Origin: Chaetoderma sp. LZ-2023a
Lineage: Eukaryota; Mollusca; Caudofoveata; Chaetodermatida; Chaetodermatidae
Reading direction: 5' to 3'
Assembly: GCA_034401795.1 (NCBI GenBank)
Contig: CM067374.1
Span: 137,482,508 to 137,546,507 of the forward strand
Length of the DNA stretch: 64,000 bases
The notes beneath the pieces were generated by a model. That model worked only from the letters and a program-made list of their open reading frames with translations. It was not told the DNA's origin and did not search any database. Below are positions 9,566-20,470 of this stretch, in pieces. The translations under genes were made by a program, and so were the position numbers. Position 1 is the stretch's first letter. Each line of letters starts with the position of its first letter.

Positions 9566-9835
9566 GGGCTTCGGGGCTCAACGGCCTAGAGCGTTCACCT
9601 CTGCCGCGAGAATCGAATCCAAAAATGTTGTAGGTTCGATCCCGCGCTCAGGCATGTGGATAGGTGTAAAAACCTGCAGAGTTCACTGCCCTTTGGAGGG
9701 GACATAAAGCCGCTGGTCACATACCGTTTGGTGTCTATGCCATGGGGGACGTAAAAGAGCTCGCGCTGAGTGTCAGACCCTGTATCCGGGGCTCAGTTGT
9801 GAATACGCTCTGAAAAAGTGAGTTGTCAGACATGT
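9566..9835 (+). mobile_element. tRNA-derived SINE
   Basis: The head resembles a tRNA gene. An A-box-like GGCTCAACGGCCTAGAGCG lies at about 9575-9592 and a perfect B box, GGTTCGATCCC, at 9633-9643, about 50 bp apart. Together they would form an internal Pol III promoter. Downstream is a non-tRNA body with GGGGACATAAAGCCGCTGG and GGGGGACGTAAAAGAGC, resembling SINE central domains I know from marine invertebrates. The tail and target duplication are unclear. A functional tRNA is unlikely because the stems do not close cleanly. Confidence 0.75.
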
Positions 9836-10624
9836 AGGCTCATGGCTAAAGCATGCAGATGATGGCTACTACCTGATGCAGGGCACCAGAATCAAATCTG
9901 AGAGACGGGGTCAGGTTCCACAAAATGTGCATAAAGATCTGAAAATAGAAGGGCATTTGGGGGGGGGGGGTGGTACCAACCCACCAAAAACATTGAATGG
10001 TGCAGGCCAATCCTGTCAGTGCAGGCCTTAATTCCAATCATAAACAGGTGGTTAGACGATTACAGATTGATCGAATGCATCTCATAAACAATCTTCGAAA
10101 CCAAAATCTAAAACTATCTATGATCTCTCAAATCTAACTAATGGAAGTTCCACCCATGCATTGTATATGGAAATAATAGCTGAGCAGATTGTGACTGTTG
10201 ACCTCAATTGCAAACCAACACCGGGTCCGGCTAAAACGTCACTTGTGACAAAGCTGTCGCAACAACAGAAAGAAATGATCCTACATACATACCAAAACAG
10301 TAAGAAAGGAAACAAGACTGAAGTGAGAATCACAACAAAGTCATGTGACAAATCAGTGAATGTTTGAAATAGCTGTCCATTAAATCAGCAGATGACCTGG
10401 TAAACGAGATCACTTCCACTTATGATTGTCATAACATGTTCAGAGCTGCCAACGCAGGCCACATCGACCACTCGTTGTACAGAACTGGATACATCATAGG
10501 ATCAGACCAGGGAAAAGGTGGGCAATCGTAGAATGGCTCAAAGCTCACTTCACAGATAGTGAAGATGAGTCACTATCCAGTTTGCCGACCACTGCAAAAT
10601 TCAACTAGAATGTAGTCAATTGGA
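9836..10624. other. no gene recognised; G12 run
   Basis: A 12-base G run lies at 9959-9970. A short open frame at 10161-10367 has no recognisable family and no clear coding bias, so I do not call it a gene. Confidence 0.4.
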
Positions 10625-10745
10625 CACCATCGCACAAACTTGATGCATGCCATTGTAAACACTTGCGAGCCATTATGAATCACTGTTGGCCACACCGTCT
10701 AATTTCAAACTGCTCACTTTATAAGCATAACACTCAGAAAACTGT
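10625..10745 (+). pseudogene. LINE ORF2 C-terminal scrap
   Basis: The translated segment HKLDACHCKHLRAIMNHCWP matches the KLDACHRKHLR...WP block of the LINE fragments near 51040 and 58540, and is followed by an ISN..LY block. Frame breaks surround it. It is a short relic of the same LINE family. Confidence 0.6.
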
Positions 10746-11339
10746 GACATCTTCAGTATAAGATGCCAACAAGTATTAGGCACACAGAGGATGCCATTAC
10801 AACAACATGCTAGTGTGGTGGGATCATATCTCAAAAAGGTAATCTAAGATCATTGAAGGTGGAAAATAACTTTTGCAATGAATAAGACAAAGTGGAGAAC
10901 ATTTAAGAAAAATGATTGGAGAACATTCGACTTCTTTCAGCCACATAATAGTGTCAACATTATCACCACCGCCATAATCAATTTTAATCAAATTGTTTAA
11001 AGTTGTCAATATTTTATGTATTCTGGCATAATTTTACACATCTTACCTATTTTAGCGCAGACTTTTCCACTTTTTAAATGGAAATTCCCCAAAATGTGAA
11101 TGATAATGTGCCCGTCGTCTAGCTCTCCAGCACATGTATTTACCAGTAACACTGAGATAGGCACGTCTACCAATAGGATTCCAAGACCAACAGACCGGTC
11201 AGCAGCTGATCCAAACTGAACACAGCATTCTGTTTACCAGTGCAGTGGCCCCACCAGGTTTCCAACCGAAACGAAGCCACCAGCAAGTGACCACCAAAGA
11301 TAGCCAGGCTATCCCTCAAAAGATACTGCAGCACAAAAC

Positions 11340-11960
11340 ATGCATCTCCTAATCATCAACCTCATCCTTACATTGCGCATGCGCAACCAATGATCTTGCT
11401 TGGACAGTCAAACCTCCCACTTGGTCCAGGCAGCAGCCCCCAACAACCAATCCACCAGCACTATCAAGTACCAATACCATATGTGGCACAATAGCAAGTA
11501 TTGCAGCAGTCATCGGCAAGCGATCATGCGTCAATGAATCTAAGCTTACGAGCAACGTAAGAGGAACAGATAAAACAGTGTCAGCAGCATTCTACCAAAT
11601 GTCCATGTGCCAGAGCAGATTAACCCCCCCCCCCAGGCAATGTTGACAGAAGTCACAGAACAGTTCTAGTCAAGGCAGTGCCAGCAGTCTCTTCTGGAAA
11701 ATGTCCATGCATCAGAAGATCTATCCCATCAGATAGCTTTGAAGGAACGAACAACTCAGTGTCACCAGCATTTTTTAGTGAAGGGCCGTATGTCAGAGCA
11801 GATAAATCACAAGTCTTTACTAGAAGAACAAGAATTGCTGTCCCAGCAGTACTCGAAGAGGGAAGACAAAGCAGTAGACCACATATTTCCTATGACACCA
11901 GCAAAGGACCAAGAAGTGTGTCTCAACCAAGGGTATCTAAAGAGCAGTCTACTACTATAA
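11340..11960 (+). pseudogene. ORF1-like Gln-rich repeat region of LINE A
   Basis: Three or four degenerate units of about 90 bp read as Gln-rich peptide in alternating frames (for example EEQIKQCQQH, SRQCQQSLLEN, KERTTQCHQHF, EEQELLSQQYS). This would be the nucleic-acid-binding ORF1 product. A C-rich run at about 11624-11633 falls inside it and may mark a frame break. Assignment rests on position before the endonuclease. Confidence 0.5.
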
Positions 11961-11999
11961 TAGACAAACCAATGAGAAGCCAACAAAATAGAAAGCATC

Positions 12000-12500
12000 T
12001 GCTCAGGTTTGGCGCATTCAACATAAAAAATTTAAGAAATAACAGCGTATCTTAGTGAATTACTAGAAAAGTTTGATCTCTTATGCCTGCAAAAGTCGTG
12101 GCTATTTGACTCTGAAGAAAGTGAGATTCTGCAATTGCACAAGGAATATGCAGGATGCCATAAGGTAGTTGACGGGGAGAACCCAGTGTCACACAAGCAA
12201 AGTCCCCATGGATATGGGGGAGTGGCAATACTTTGGCACAGTAGCACCACCTACAGAATCGAACAGCAATAAGATGGTAGTGAACGCATTCTTGTCATAA
12301 CCATTGACATGACACCATTACCATTATGCCTTATAACTGTATATATGCCAGCAAGAGGGTATAGCACATCGAACAAAGATTTCTTAGACACCATCGCAGA
12401 ACTGAACGAAATCATCATAAAATTCAAAGATTGACAGGTAATAATAGTAGGTGGAGATTTTAACTCATCCCTGTGGCGAGATTTTACCAGAGCTCCGAAA
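12000..12500 (+). pseudogene. LINE A apurinic-type endonuclease domain
   Basis: Recognisable blocks of the APE endonuclease appear across two frames: RFGAFNIKNLRNN (N-terminal strand), DLLCLQKSW (equivalent of the catalytic-Glu strand, here altered), HGYGGVAILW, VYMPARG and VGGDFNSS (the GDFN motif). The domain would nick target DNA for target-primed reverse transcription. Frameshift near 12050 and stops near 12270 and 12433 inactivate it. In DLLCLQKSW the Glu expected by family knowledge after LQ is replaced by Lys. Confidence 0.75.
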
Positions 12501-12715
12501 CAGACGTCTGCTCCAGCTCCTGGAAGAACATGGTATGTTGCCTTCTCATCAGTATACAAAAATAAACTCTACAGGAGAAGGCTGAGATGGGTCCAACACG
12601 TGTCAAATGCAGTTTGGCGGAATAAGAAGTACACATAGTTCATGGAAGCAGATAGGAATGACAAGAAACTTTTTTCCACCTTATTAACAAACAACGCAGA
12701 TCTAGGGCTACATCA

Positions 12716-13189
12716 TTGAAGGAGTTCGTGGTCACTGCACAGAAGCTAACAAAACCAGACCAGATATGTGAGGGCTGGAGAACATACTTTCAGCAACTGG
12801 CCATGCCCACAGTGTGTCCAGAGTTTGATGAGGAATACAGACAAAGGATTAGACTCGACAATTCCACCATTAAAAGAAAAATGGTGGGAAGCATGTCCAG
12901 CAAAATTTCCATGAAAGAAGTGAGAGACGTAATCAATACACTCAATAAGGGAAAGACCTCAGACGCCATGGGTCTAACAGCTGAGCATTTACAATATGCG
13001 GGGAAAGCAGTTATCCCACACCTTACTGCAATAATGAATCATGTCTTCAGAGCAACCTGTATTCCTGATAACATCAAAGAAGGACGAATTACCCCTGTCC
13101 TGATGAAAGGCAAATCTCCAGCACTGCCAGGCAATCATCAGGGCATTACCATTCTAACAGTCATGGAAAAGCTTATTGAGAAGATATAG
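12716..13189 (+). pseudogene. LINE A reverse transcriptase, N-terminal part
   Basis: An open 157-codon frame contains the pre-RT linker and the first RT blocks. The KGKTSDAMGLTAEHLQYAG stretch corresponds to the K..GPDG(L/I) block, and GNHQGITILTVMEKLIEK to the N(Y)RGIT..S...K..E block. It stops at 13187-13189, after which the domain continues in the next stretch. Confidence 0.8.
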
Positions 13190-13660
13190 CTCAACAGGAC
13201 CAAGGACACTCTGAATACACATCAATCTGAACTACGACGTTTCAGGAAAGGGAGCTCCTGCATGAATGCATCACTTCTGGTCACAGAAGCGATATTAGAA
13301 GCTAAAGTAAAAAAAACCCAACTCTATATGGTGTAATTAGATGCAGAGGCTTTCGACGTTGTATGGACCCAAGGCCTATTGAACAAAATGTACAAGATTG
13401 GCCTGGCAGGCAACCTCGGGAACCTTCTGAAAGAACTGTACCAAACACCAAAGTCACAGATAAAGTGGGATTTAAACGTCTTAGAGCCAGTCGAGTTGCT
13501 ACAAGGAGTAAGGCAAGGCGGTGCCATCTCTGCCCATGGCTACTTACAATATTTGAATCCATGGCTGTGGGAGGTGGAAGATGCAAAGTTTGGCATACAG
13601 ATTGGAGGAGTTGATATCTCAGACCCAGCTTGTGCAGATGGCGTCATATAATCAACCCAC
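13190..13660 (+). pseudogene. LINE A reverse transcriptase, catalytic part
   Basis: The blocks LDAEAFDVVW (catalytic Asp strand), GVRQGGAISA and CADGVI follow in order. In the last, the family's (F/Y)ADD is degraded so that the second Asp is lost. An in-frame stop precedes the LDAEAFD block. With the catalytic pair damaged, this copy cannot polymerise. The frame is unreadable after 13651. Confidence 0.78.
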
Positions 13661-14027
13661 CTTTACACATGCATGTGCTACTGAACAGTGCAAAGCACTA
13701 CACGAGAAAGGAACGGTTCCTTCATAATGCAATAAAATGTACAACCATTACATTTAACAGGAGAGGCGATAACGTCCCCAGTTTCCGACTTGGGCAAGAA
13801 GTTGCCTAAAAAACAGACTGGTACATCTTCGAATAACTAAGGTGGCCAATGGCAGGGTAGATATTGAACCCCTGATAAACAGTGTCTGCTGAACGATGTA
13901 TGCCTTTCTTGGTGCAGGACTGCATGTAAACGAGGCCTAAACCTATGGGATATGGCAAGTGTACATTAGTCCAAGACTGACGTACAGTCTAGAGGCATGC
14001 TCCATTAGATGTACTTAAGTCAGTCAG

Positions 14028-14348
14028 TTGGAAAGAGTACAGCGACAAAAGCTGAAACAGATCCAATCTTTGCCAGACAGGAGTGCAGATGTCGTGGTCT
14101 ACTCACTCCTGGGAGTAGATCCTATAGAAGCTGTGATCAACAAAAAGATTCTCTCCTTATACAGATATATCTATAGGAGCCCAAACTCTAAAGAGCACCA
14201 GTTAGCAAGATACCAAATAGCGGTTAGGGCAATTGGAGCCACTAGCTGGTATTCACAGGTGAAGCGAGTCCTAGCAAAATACAACCTACCTTCAGCATGG
14301 CAGCAATTAGAGTCCACTGCGCAAGAAAAGCTGGGGAAAATACAGTGA
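14028..14348 (+). pseudogene. LINE A ORF2 C-terminal helical region
   Basis: The frame encodes a segment with LPDRSADVVVYSLLGVDPIE, a recurring C-terminal block of this LINE group, plus SWYSQVKRVLAKYNLPSA. It overlaps the next frame by about 50 nt, a one-base frame change. It matches the broken minus-strand copy near 20300-20450, where the block reads CGNSSYFCL / ATPAIFALLGVLPVTAE. Confidence 0.65.
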
Positions 14349-14899
14349 AGAATGCACTAAAGAAATACTGGACAGAGAAATGGCGGGCAGAGATCCGCAG
14401 CAAAGGCTCGCTGAAATTCCTGAATCCTCACGCAATCCAGATGGGAAAAGCTCACCATGTCTGGACCACTGTACATCACGATCCAAGAGAGGTAGAGAAA
14501 GCTGCAGTGAAGGTGAAATTTCTGACAGGGACATACACACATCAAGGCAACCGAGCTAGATTTAATCGATCTCAGATTGACCCTACATGCCCCTTATGTG
14601 GTCATGGAGCAGAAGATCGATGCCACCTGATCGTGAAATGCCAACTGTACTCTAAATTGCAGCAAAACTACCTGTCAAGATTGAGTAGAATCCTTCAGAC
14701 AGCATGTAAGATGCGTGAAGTCGGGAAAATGATCAACGAACCAGCGGTCTTGGTGCAAATAACACCAGACAGCTCACGAGTCCTGATTGATGCTGCCAAC
14801 CCATCATCGATGGATGCTCCAAATGGTAAAATCCAGAAAATCGAAACCGTGATTTCCTGTTTAAAACCCACCTCAGGCAATCCTGACTACTATACTTAA
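14297..14899 (+). pseudogene. LINE A ORF2 C-terminus with CCHC knuckle
   Basis: The frame runs from an amphipathic segment (NALKKYWTEKWRAEI) to a Cys-x2-Cys-x7-Cys-His-x4-Cys knuckle, PTCPLCGHGAEDRCHLIVKC, typical of LINE ORF2 C-termini and thought to bind template RNA or DNA. It ends at 14897-14899, followed by an AT-rich 3' region. The frame is intact here, but the upstream enzyme domains are broken. Confidence 0.75.
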
Positions 14900-15222
14900 G
14901 ACCCTAAGAGTCCATTTGAATTGTTAGAAGACTATCTGCTTAGACTCAAATCTCAACAACTGCACATAGATAATTCCTAAGAAGCAGGCATCCCGTATAT
15001 AATTCTACATTTCTGTACTTGTCAACTTGTGTACATCGCAATGCATGTATATAATTAAGTTACTAATTGTATATCGTCATCATAGATTTGTGATTGTACG
15101 CAAACTTGATAAATATTCGCATTTAGAATAATCGTGGATTAACTATTTGACATATATATCCTTATCACGGCAACCTGGGTGTGCCTAATGTAAAGGCGGG
15201 ATTTCAGAAACTGAACTGAACT

Positions 15223-15600
15223 GATAGCCAATGAAAGCGTGAGATGTAAAATAAATGTATGAGCCTCACTGCTGTATTAATTTTCAGATTGAAACTGAAC
15301 ATTTCTGCATGTGAAATCACCTGAGATTGATAAGGATTGGTATTCAAAGAAAAATGATGAATACAAGTGTAAAGGTATAACTTGCCAAGTCTAGAACCAA
15401 TGACTAGTTATCTTGACCTCCTTGAGTATAAACTTATATAGTACATGTACATGGTCTCGTTTTTGTCACATTGTGGTCTTCTGCTTTTCCAATTTTTTGG
15501 GGTATTTTGGGAATCACGTCCAAAGTTGTGGAATCCTAGTGTATGGTCACACTATTTCCTGTGTTAAAATTTTAGACAAATTTACAACCTTATCTACAGA
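15223..15600. other. no gene recognised
   Basis: AT-rich spacer between LINE A and the CR1-type LINE. No supported feature. Confidence 0.4.
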
Positions 15601-15654
15601 TGGAGAATTTGATCCGATCTGGATTCTTTTACCCAGATCACCGCAAAGAACTTT

Positions 15655-15963
15655 ATGAGCCACGTTAAAAACCTAGCAAAAGCTGAGGAGAAGTTAAAAA
15701 AAATAGGCATTGCCCATGATATGACCATCAAGGAAAGGAAAGTAAATAAGAAGTTTGAAGAAATGAGGAAATTAAATCAAGAAAATGAATCGGGGGAATT
15801 CAAGTACCTTGTACGTGGCCCCCCCATGGGAAAGAAAGGTGGTCAAAGTGAAGCTAAAGGCAACAAGAGATTAATGGGTAAAGAGAGTTATGAAGTTGTA
15901 AATAAAATTGTAAATACGTTTAGAAACAAAACTGTACATTTAAATGCTCGCAACAAAAGATGA
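15655..15963 (+). pseudogene. CR1 ORF1-like C-terminal piece
   Basis: About 102 codons, strongly basic and coiled-coil-like. The HDMTIKERKVNKKFEEMRKL...ESGEFKYLVRG pattern resembles the Lys/Glu-rich end of CR1-like ORF1 products or the region just before the endonuclease. It precedes the endonuclease by about 70 nt. The function, probably RNA binding, is inferred. Confidence 0.6.
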
Positions 15964-16032
15964 ATAGATAAAGGGAATAGGGAGGATAACATAGAAGACA
16001 TACAGGAGAGGCGGCGGGGCTTACCCTGCCTG

Positions 16033-16720
16033 TCCAATGCTAACAATATCAAATTTCTTTACACAAATGCTGACTGCCTAACTAATAAAATGGAAGAACT
16101 GAAAAAACAGGATTCAGAACCAGGAAAACCCATTCAGTATCATTGGAATAACAGAGGTTTATCACATTTTTTTTAGATATGCTCCATCTCTGGTAGAACT
16201 ACAGATTCCAGGATTTGAACTGTTCATAAATGAGTCAGCAGCAGGAAGCAAAAGAGGTGTAGCCCTATATATTAAGGAACACCTCAAAGGGGTGGAATAT
16301 AAAATTGAAAGTAATTTCAAGAAAGCAGTTGGTTGAAAATTAGATTAAACAGCATTGAAAATTTGTTGGTAGGATGTATATATAAAAGTCTGAGCAGTAC
16401 TACAGAAAATTTTACTGAATTGAGAGATCTCATTCAAGCAGCATGCAATTTGCATGAGGAATTTAGGCACTTACTTATTATGGGTGACTTCAACTTTCCA
16501 GACATAAATTGGGATACATGGATGGCACCAAAAAACTCGGACGCAGAGTCATTCGTAGAGTGCATGAGAGATGGCTATTTATATCAAATTGTGAGGGAAC
16601 CCACACGCACAAGACAACATTCCAAGTACAATAGACCTGATTTTGATAAATGAAGAATTGATAACAGACCTGGAACATTTCAGTCCTATTGGATCTAGTG
16701 ACCACAGTGTTTTAACATGT
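16033..16720 (+). pseudogene. CR1 endonuclease domain
   Basis: The blocks KFLYTNADCLTNKMEEL (N-terminal strand), KRGVALYIK, MGDFNFPDINWD (GDFN motif) and, after a frame change near 16640, LILINEE and SSDHSVL (the SDH catalytic His motif) appear in the correct order for a LINE APE endonuclease. At least three frame changes (near 16150, 16335 and 16640) break it. The catalytic Asp/Asn of GDFN and the SDH His are preserved. Confidence 0.82.
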
Positions 16721-17211
16721 GTATATCACCAGCATATAGAAGGTACACATAGTAAGGAAATAAGAAACTTTTTAAAAGGAGATTATGAGATGATGAGAAA
16801 GGACATGGATATTGACTGGGAAACAGAGCTGTTTGGATTAAATAGTACTAATGCACTTGATATTCTTATGTTAAAGTACAACCAAGTGCAGGAGAAATAC
16901 ATCCCAAAATCGAATAATAACAGTAAGAACAAAGAGCAAATGTTGACCTGTTTAAATGAAGCATTAATGAAAAAGATCAGAAACACAGCAGTTGGCAGCA
17001 CTTTATGGAGACAAGAGATGAAAATAAACACAAAGAATATGCTAAAATTAGAAACCAAGTCAATGGATTAGTGAGAAAACCCAAAAGAAATCAGGAACAG
17101 GAGATAGCTAAGAATGCAAAGAGATTGAAATATGTCAATTCCAAAAGGCTAGTTAAAACAGGAATTGCAGAACTAAAAGTAGCTGGAAATGAGGGAATAA
17201 AGACTTGCTAG
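16643..17211 (+). pseudogene. CR1 ORF2 endonuclease-RT linker
   Basis: Two overlapping frames (to 17071 and 17005-17211) are Lys/Asn-rich and join the endonuclease to the RT. Known CR1 linkers are similarly basic and poorly conserved. A stop at 17209-17211 ends the frame just before the RT frame begins. Confidence 0.6.
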
Positions 17212-17236
17212 CACAGATAAAGAGAAAGCGGATGTC

Positions 17237-17524
17237 TTGGCTGACTTCTTCACAAGTGTTTTTACGAAAGAGTCAGACACAGAAATACCTGAGCTCGAAA
17301 TTAAGCAGTTGGGTGAAGAGTTCCACGATGCAAGGTTTACAACGGAGGAAGTGATGAAAATATTGAAAGAGATTGCGAAGAACAAAGCACCAGGCCCAGA
17401 TGAAGTCCATCCAAATGTAATCAAGGAGCTGAGAGAGGTGCTCTGTATACCTCTGACAATGATCTTTAACAAATCGCTGATAGAGGAAGTAGTACCAGAA
17501 AAATATAAAACAGCTATATTGTAA
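17237..17524 (+). pseudogene. CR1 reverse transcriptase, N-terminal blocks
   Basis: The segment starts MADFFTSVFTKE and contains KNKAPGPDEVHPNVIKEL, the classic K(S/K)xGPD block that opens LINE RT domains. The frame ends at a TAA (17522-17524). RT continues immediately in another frame, so a one-base indel near 17520 is the only break. Confidence 0.85.
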
Positions 17525-18750
17525 CGGCACTTTTCAAAAAGGGAAATAAATCAGAACCTGGAGTTTACAGACTGGTTAGCTTGACTAGTGTTTTATGTAA
17601 GCTGATGGAGAAGTTAGTTAGAGCAAAGATTATGGACGACATGACCAGAAATAAACTGTTTGGTAAATCTCAATTTGGATTCCTGCCCGGAAGATCAACT
17701 ACCTTACAATTATTGAAGGTCATGGAGGACTGGACCCGTATTATGGATAAAGGCGGAAAGATAGATACAGTGTGCATGGACTTCATGAAAGCCTTTGATA
17801 CCGTCCCACACCAACGTTTACATGGAAAGTTAAGAAGTTATGGTATAAGTCAACAGCTAATCTCGTGGATTGAAAACTTCTTGTCAAACAGACAACACAA
17901 AGTTGTTGTCAATGGAGTTTCGTCAGAAAGCAGGCTTGTGATAAGTGGCATTCCCCAGGGTAGTGTATTGGGCCCGGTATTGTTCGTCCTTTACACAAAC
18001 AATTTACCAGATATAGTGAAGGAAGCAACATATCTCTTTGCAGATGATACCAAGATATACAAAGAAATACAGGGTGCGGATGATGAGATGCAAAAAGATT
18101 TAGATGCTCTTCAGAACTGGACAGATAAATGGCTATTAAGGTTTCATCCAGACAAATGTAAAGTAATGGCAATACAGAGCCAAAAACACAAGGAGGAAAT
18201 AAAGAGAGATTATCATTTATATAAACAAAATGGAGAGCGTGTGGCACTTGAGTTTGTGGATAAAGAAAAAGATATCGGTGTAATCATCGACAACACCCTA
18301 TCATTTAAGGCACACGGGCAAGCGCAAGTGAACAAAGCAAACAACATTATGGGGATAATAAGAAGAACGCTTACATATCTTGATCAGGAAATATTCACGT
18401 ACCTATTCAAAGCATTGGTGAGGCCACATCTTGAATATGCAGTCAGTGTGTGGGGACCACAGAGTAAGACGAAAACCCTGGTGGTTGAAAATGTACAGAA
18501 GCGGGCAACAAAGCTTGTCTCCACTCTGAAAGCATTAGATTACCCAGCCAGACTAAAGAAGCTTGGCCTGCCAACGCTCAAATATAGACGATTGAGAGGT
18601 GATATGATTGAAGTGTACAAAATCATGAATGGAGTGTATGACACGGAGGTGACAGACAACATGTTTGAGATAATAGAAAGCAGCTACACAAGAGGCCATA
18701 GCCTAACAGTAAGAAAGGAAAGGGCCAAACTAGATTTACGGAAAAATTGA
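17525..18750 (+). CDS. CR1 reverse transcriptase, main body
   Basis: The open frame carries all central RT blocks: LFKKGNK and YRLVSLTSV, then QFGFLPGRST, DFMKAFDTVPH (first catalytic Asp), GIPQGSVLGPVLF, YLFADDTKIY (catalytic Asp pair) and GVIIDNTLSF, followed by the CR1 thumb with RPHLEYAVSVW. The protein would perform target-primed reverse transcription. Wording such as DTVPH, GIPQGSVLGP and RPHLEYA..VW fits the CR1/L2 group. The frame has no reliable ATG of its own because it continues from the previous segment. It ends at a TGA in-frame with the conserved C-terminal tail. All catalytic residues are present. Confidence 0.88.
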
Positions 18751-18971
18751 TTTACAAGCCAAGTCAACAATGTATGGAACAGCCTACCCAATGCATTAGT
18801 AAATATTGATTCAGTGTTTAAATTTGAGGTAGGACTGGATCTATTCTGGCAAGACCAAGAAATTAAGTATGACTTTACTGCGGACTACAAAATGCCTGGA
18901 AGTTACGTGCATCCATGGTATAAGTCAGTGGAAAATGAAGAGGCGGACATACGGGCTGAACAAGCCTAAGT
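18751..18971 (+). pseudogene. CR1 C-terminal tail after in-frame stop
   Basis: Directly in frame after the TGA at 18748-18750 is a segment with VNNVWNSLPNALVNIDSV and later LDLFW, the standard CR1-type C-terminal block (V..WN.LP...V.A.S...F...LD..W). The stop therefore truncates an otherwise conserved end. The frame closes at the TAA at 18967-18969. Confidence 0.82.
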
Positions 18972-19075
18972 CCACAACAACATCCTAAGACAAAGGTCTA
19001 GAAATCCTCTTGCATGAGTTCCTTCGTTGTGTTAAAATTTGAGCCTAATCGGATAAGCAGTTTTTTAGATAGAGC

Positions 19076-19211
19076 TTGTGGATAAAGAAAAAGATATCGG
19101 TGTAATCATCGACAACACCCTATCATTTAAGGCACACGGGCAAGCGCAAGTGAACAAAGCAAACAACATTATGGGGATAATAAGAAGAGCGCTTACATAT
19201 CTTGATCAGGA
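19076..19211 (+). repeat. 136-bp re-copy of the CR1 interior
   Basis: These bases match 18254-18389 with one difference seen, offset by 822 bp. The copy lies outside the CR1 end and is flanked by unrelated sequence with an AGACAGACAGACAC run on its right. Confidence 0.95.
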
Positions 19212-19654
19212 CAGAAAGACAGACAGACACACCTTAATGCAATACCCTCTCCCCCTTACGGGGCAAGGGCAATGATGTCGTTATAAGGATAGATAACAAC
19301 CTTTTCGGGAACATAGGCCCACGAATGGAAAATACAAATATAATATATTACATATAGACACAGTATAAAAGCAATGTCTGTATTTCAATCATGTCTCACA
19401 TTAAGGCCAGATGTAGTAAACGCACGTTTTAAACATTATTGACATCTTTCTGATTTTGTCCGACCAAACCTACATAAGAATGTTGTGCCTCAGCTGTTTG
19501 TCAATAAAATCTTTCTTGGGTTAAATAATTTTACTATGTGGTCTGTGGAGATAAAAGAGTTAAACTTATATCCAACTAACATTGAACACAAAAATAAGTT
19601 TTAGTGATTCATTAATCTATATTTACAATATACAATCTAGTATTAACTTGTCAC
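19212..19654. other. no gene recognised
   Basis: AT-rich. A stretch near 19630-19680 (TATTAACTTGTCAC...TTTTATTCCAGTAG) recurs near 5330-5370, so at least the right edge belongs to a dispersed repeat. Confidence 0.4.
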
Positions 19655-20470
19655 TTAAACTACGTCTTTTATTCCAGTAGAATTGCAATAGGGACTAAGA
19701 TCAGTGATACAAGGATCAGATAGGATTTGACAAAACCGTCTGTAAAGTGGGATGCGAGCTTTCTGGAGGGCATGGCACTGAAGCAGGAAATGTGTTCTAG
19801 TTTCAGCCACCTCCTTACACAAGATGCATGTTGTATTGCGCACATGCTGATTGAGATTACCATAATAATGTCTGGAGATGGAGAGTTCCTGGTAGAATCC
19901 TTGCCTTATATATAGCTTTCTTTTTCTCATGTGTAGGCATCTGTAGAGACGACCAGACTGGGGATACAGCTGACATGTCAAATTGTCCTCCGGACATATA
20001 ATACAGCGAGGGAAGTTCTTTGGCTTGACATGGCAGATGTTCAGACCAAAACAGAGAGATGGCATGGCTAACACATTTTTTCAGTCTTCTTTGCAAGGTG
20101 GTGCTGCTAGAAGTTCATGCGCGAACGGAAGATCATATTACCATAAGATGTGCGATATCCACGAGAACCAGCTTTTATCGGCTACCGATTTTAGTGAAAA
20201 TTGACAAAGTGCATTAAGGTCGAATTCCCTCCACATTTGATCACGGATGGCGTTACAGAAGAAAACTAGGGCTCATCTATGCATCTCAGCTGTTACTGGC
20301 AGTACACCAAGTAAGGCAAAAATAGCTGGAGTTGCCACATTTTCTGGGAGAGTCTAGTTGACACATGTCATGTGAGAAATGTTCTAGCATAGTACACTCT
20401 TTCTCATGAGTTGCATGATCAACGACTTCAAGTTCATGGGTATTGAAACTGATGGAAGATTTCTGCATGT
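19655..20470 (-). pseudogene. LINE B ORF2 C-terminus (relative of LINE A)
   Basis: On the minus strand, three frames in succession carry ATPAIFALLGVLPVTAE (near 20320), a WFSWISHIL...LPFAHELLAAPP segment and finally NTTCILCKEVAETRTHFLLQC, a Cys-x2-Cys...His-x4-Cys knuckle (near 19800). The blocks and their order match the C-terminal region of LINE A at 14028-14899. Frame changes near 20060 and stops near 20150 and 20370 make it a pseudogene. The RT that should precede it is not found next to it. Confidence 0.72.

Larger units (their letters stand above)
11340..15222 (+). mobile_element. decayed non-LTR retrotransposon (LINE A)
   Basis: A collinear series on the plus strand makes up one LINE: a Gln/Pro-rich ORF1-like region with internal repeats (11340-11960), APE endonuclease (12000-12500), reverse transcriptase (12716-13650), a C-terminal region with a CCHC knuckle (14028-14899), an untranslated tail and a terminal CTGAACTGAACTGA run near 15208. 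Several frameshifts and stops make it inactive. A minus-strand relative lies at 19655-20470 and 24003-24398. Confidence 0.8.
15600..18972 (+). mobile_element. CR1-type LINE, nearly complete
   Basis: In order: an ORF1-like C-terminal piece, endonuclease, linker, reverse transcriptase and a CR1-type C-terminal tail, all on the plus strand. Only a few frameshifts and one in-frame TGA interrupt it, so it is much younger than LINE A. The 5' end is unclear. Confidence 0.85.

Noticed and set aside
9566..9650. Functional tRNA gene
   Set aside because: A and B boxes are present, but acceptor and anticodon stems do not pair convincingly and a SINE body follows.
11370..11388. NRF-1 palindrome TTGCGCATGCGCAA as a promoter
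   Set aside because: A perfect match, but it lies inside decayed LINE sequence with no other promoter element nearby.
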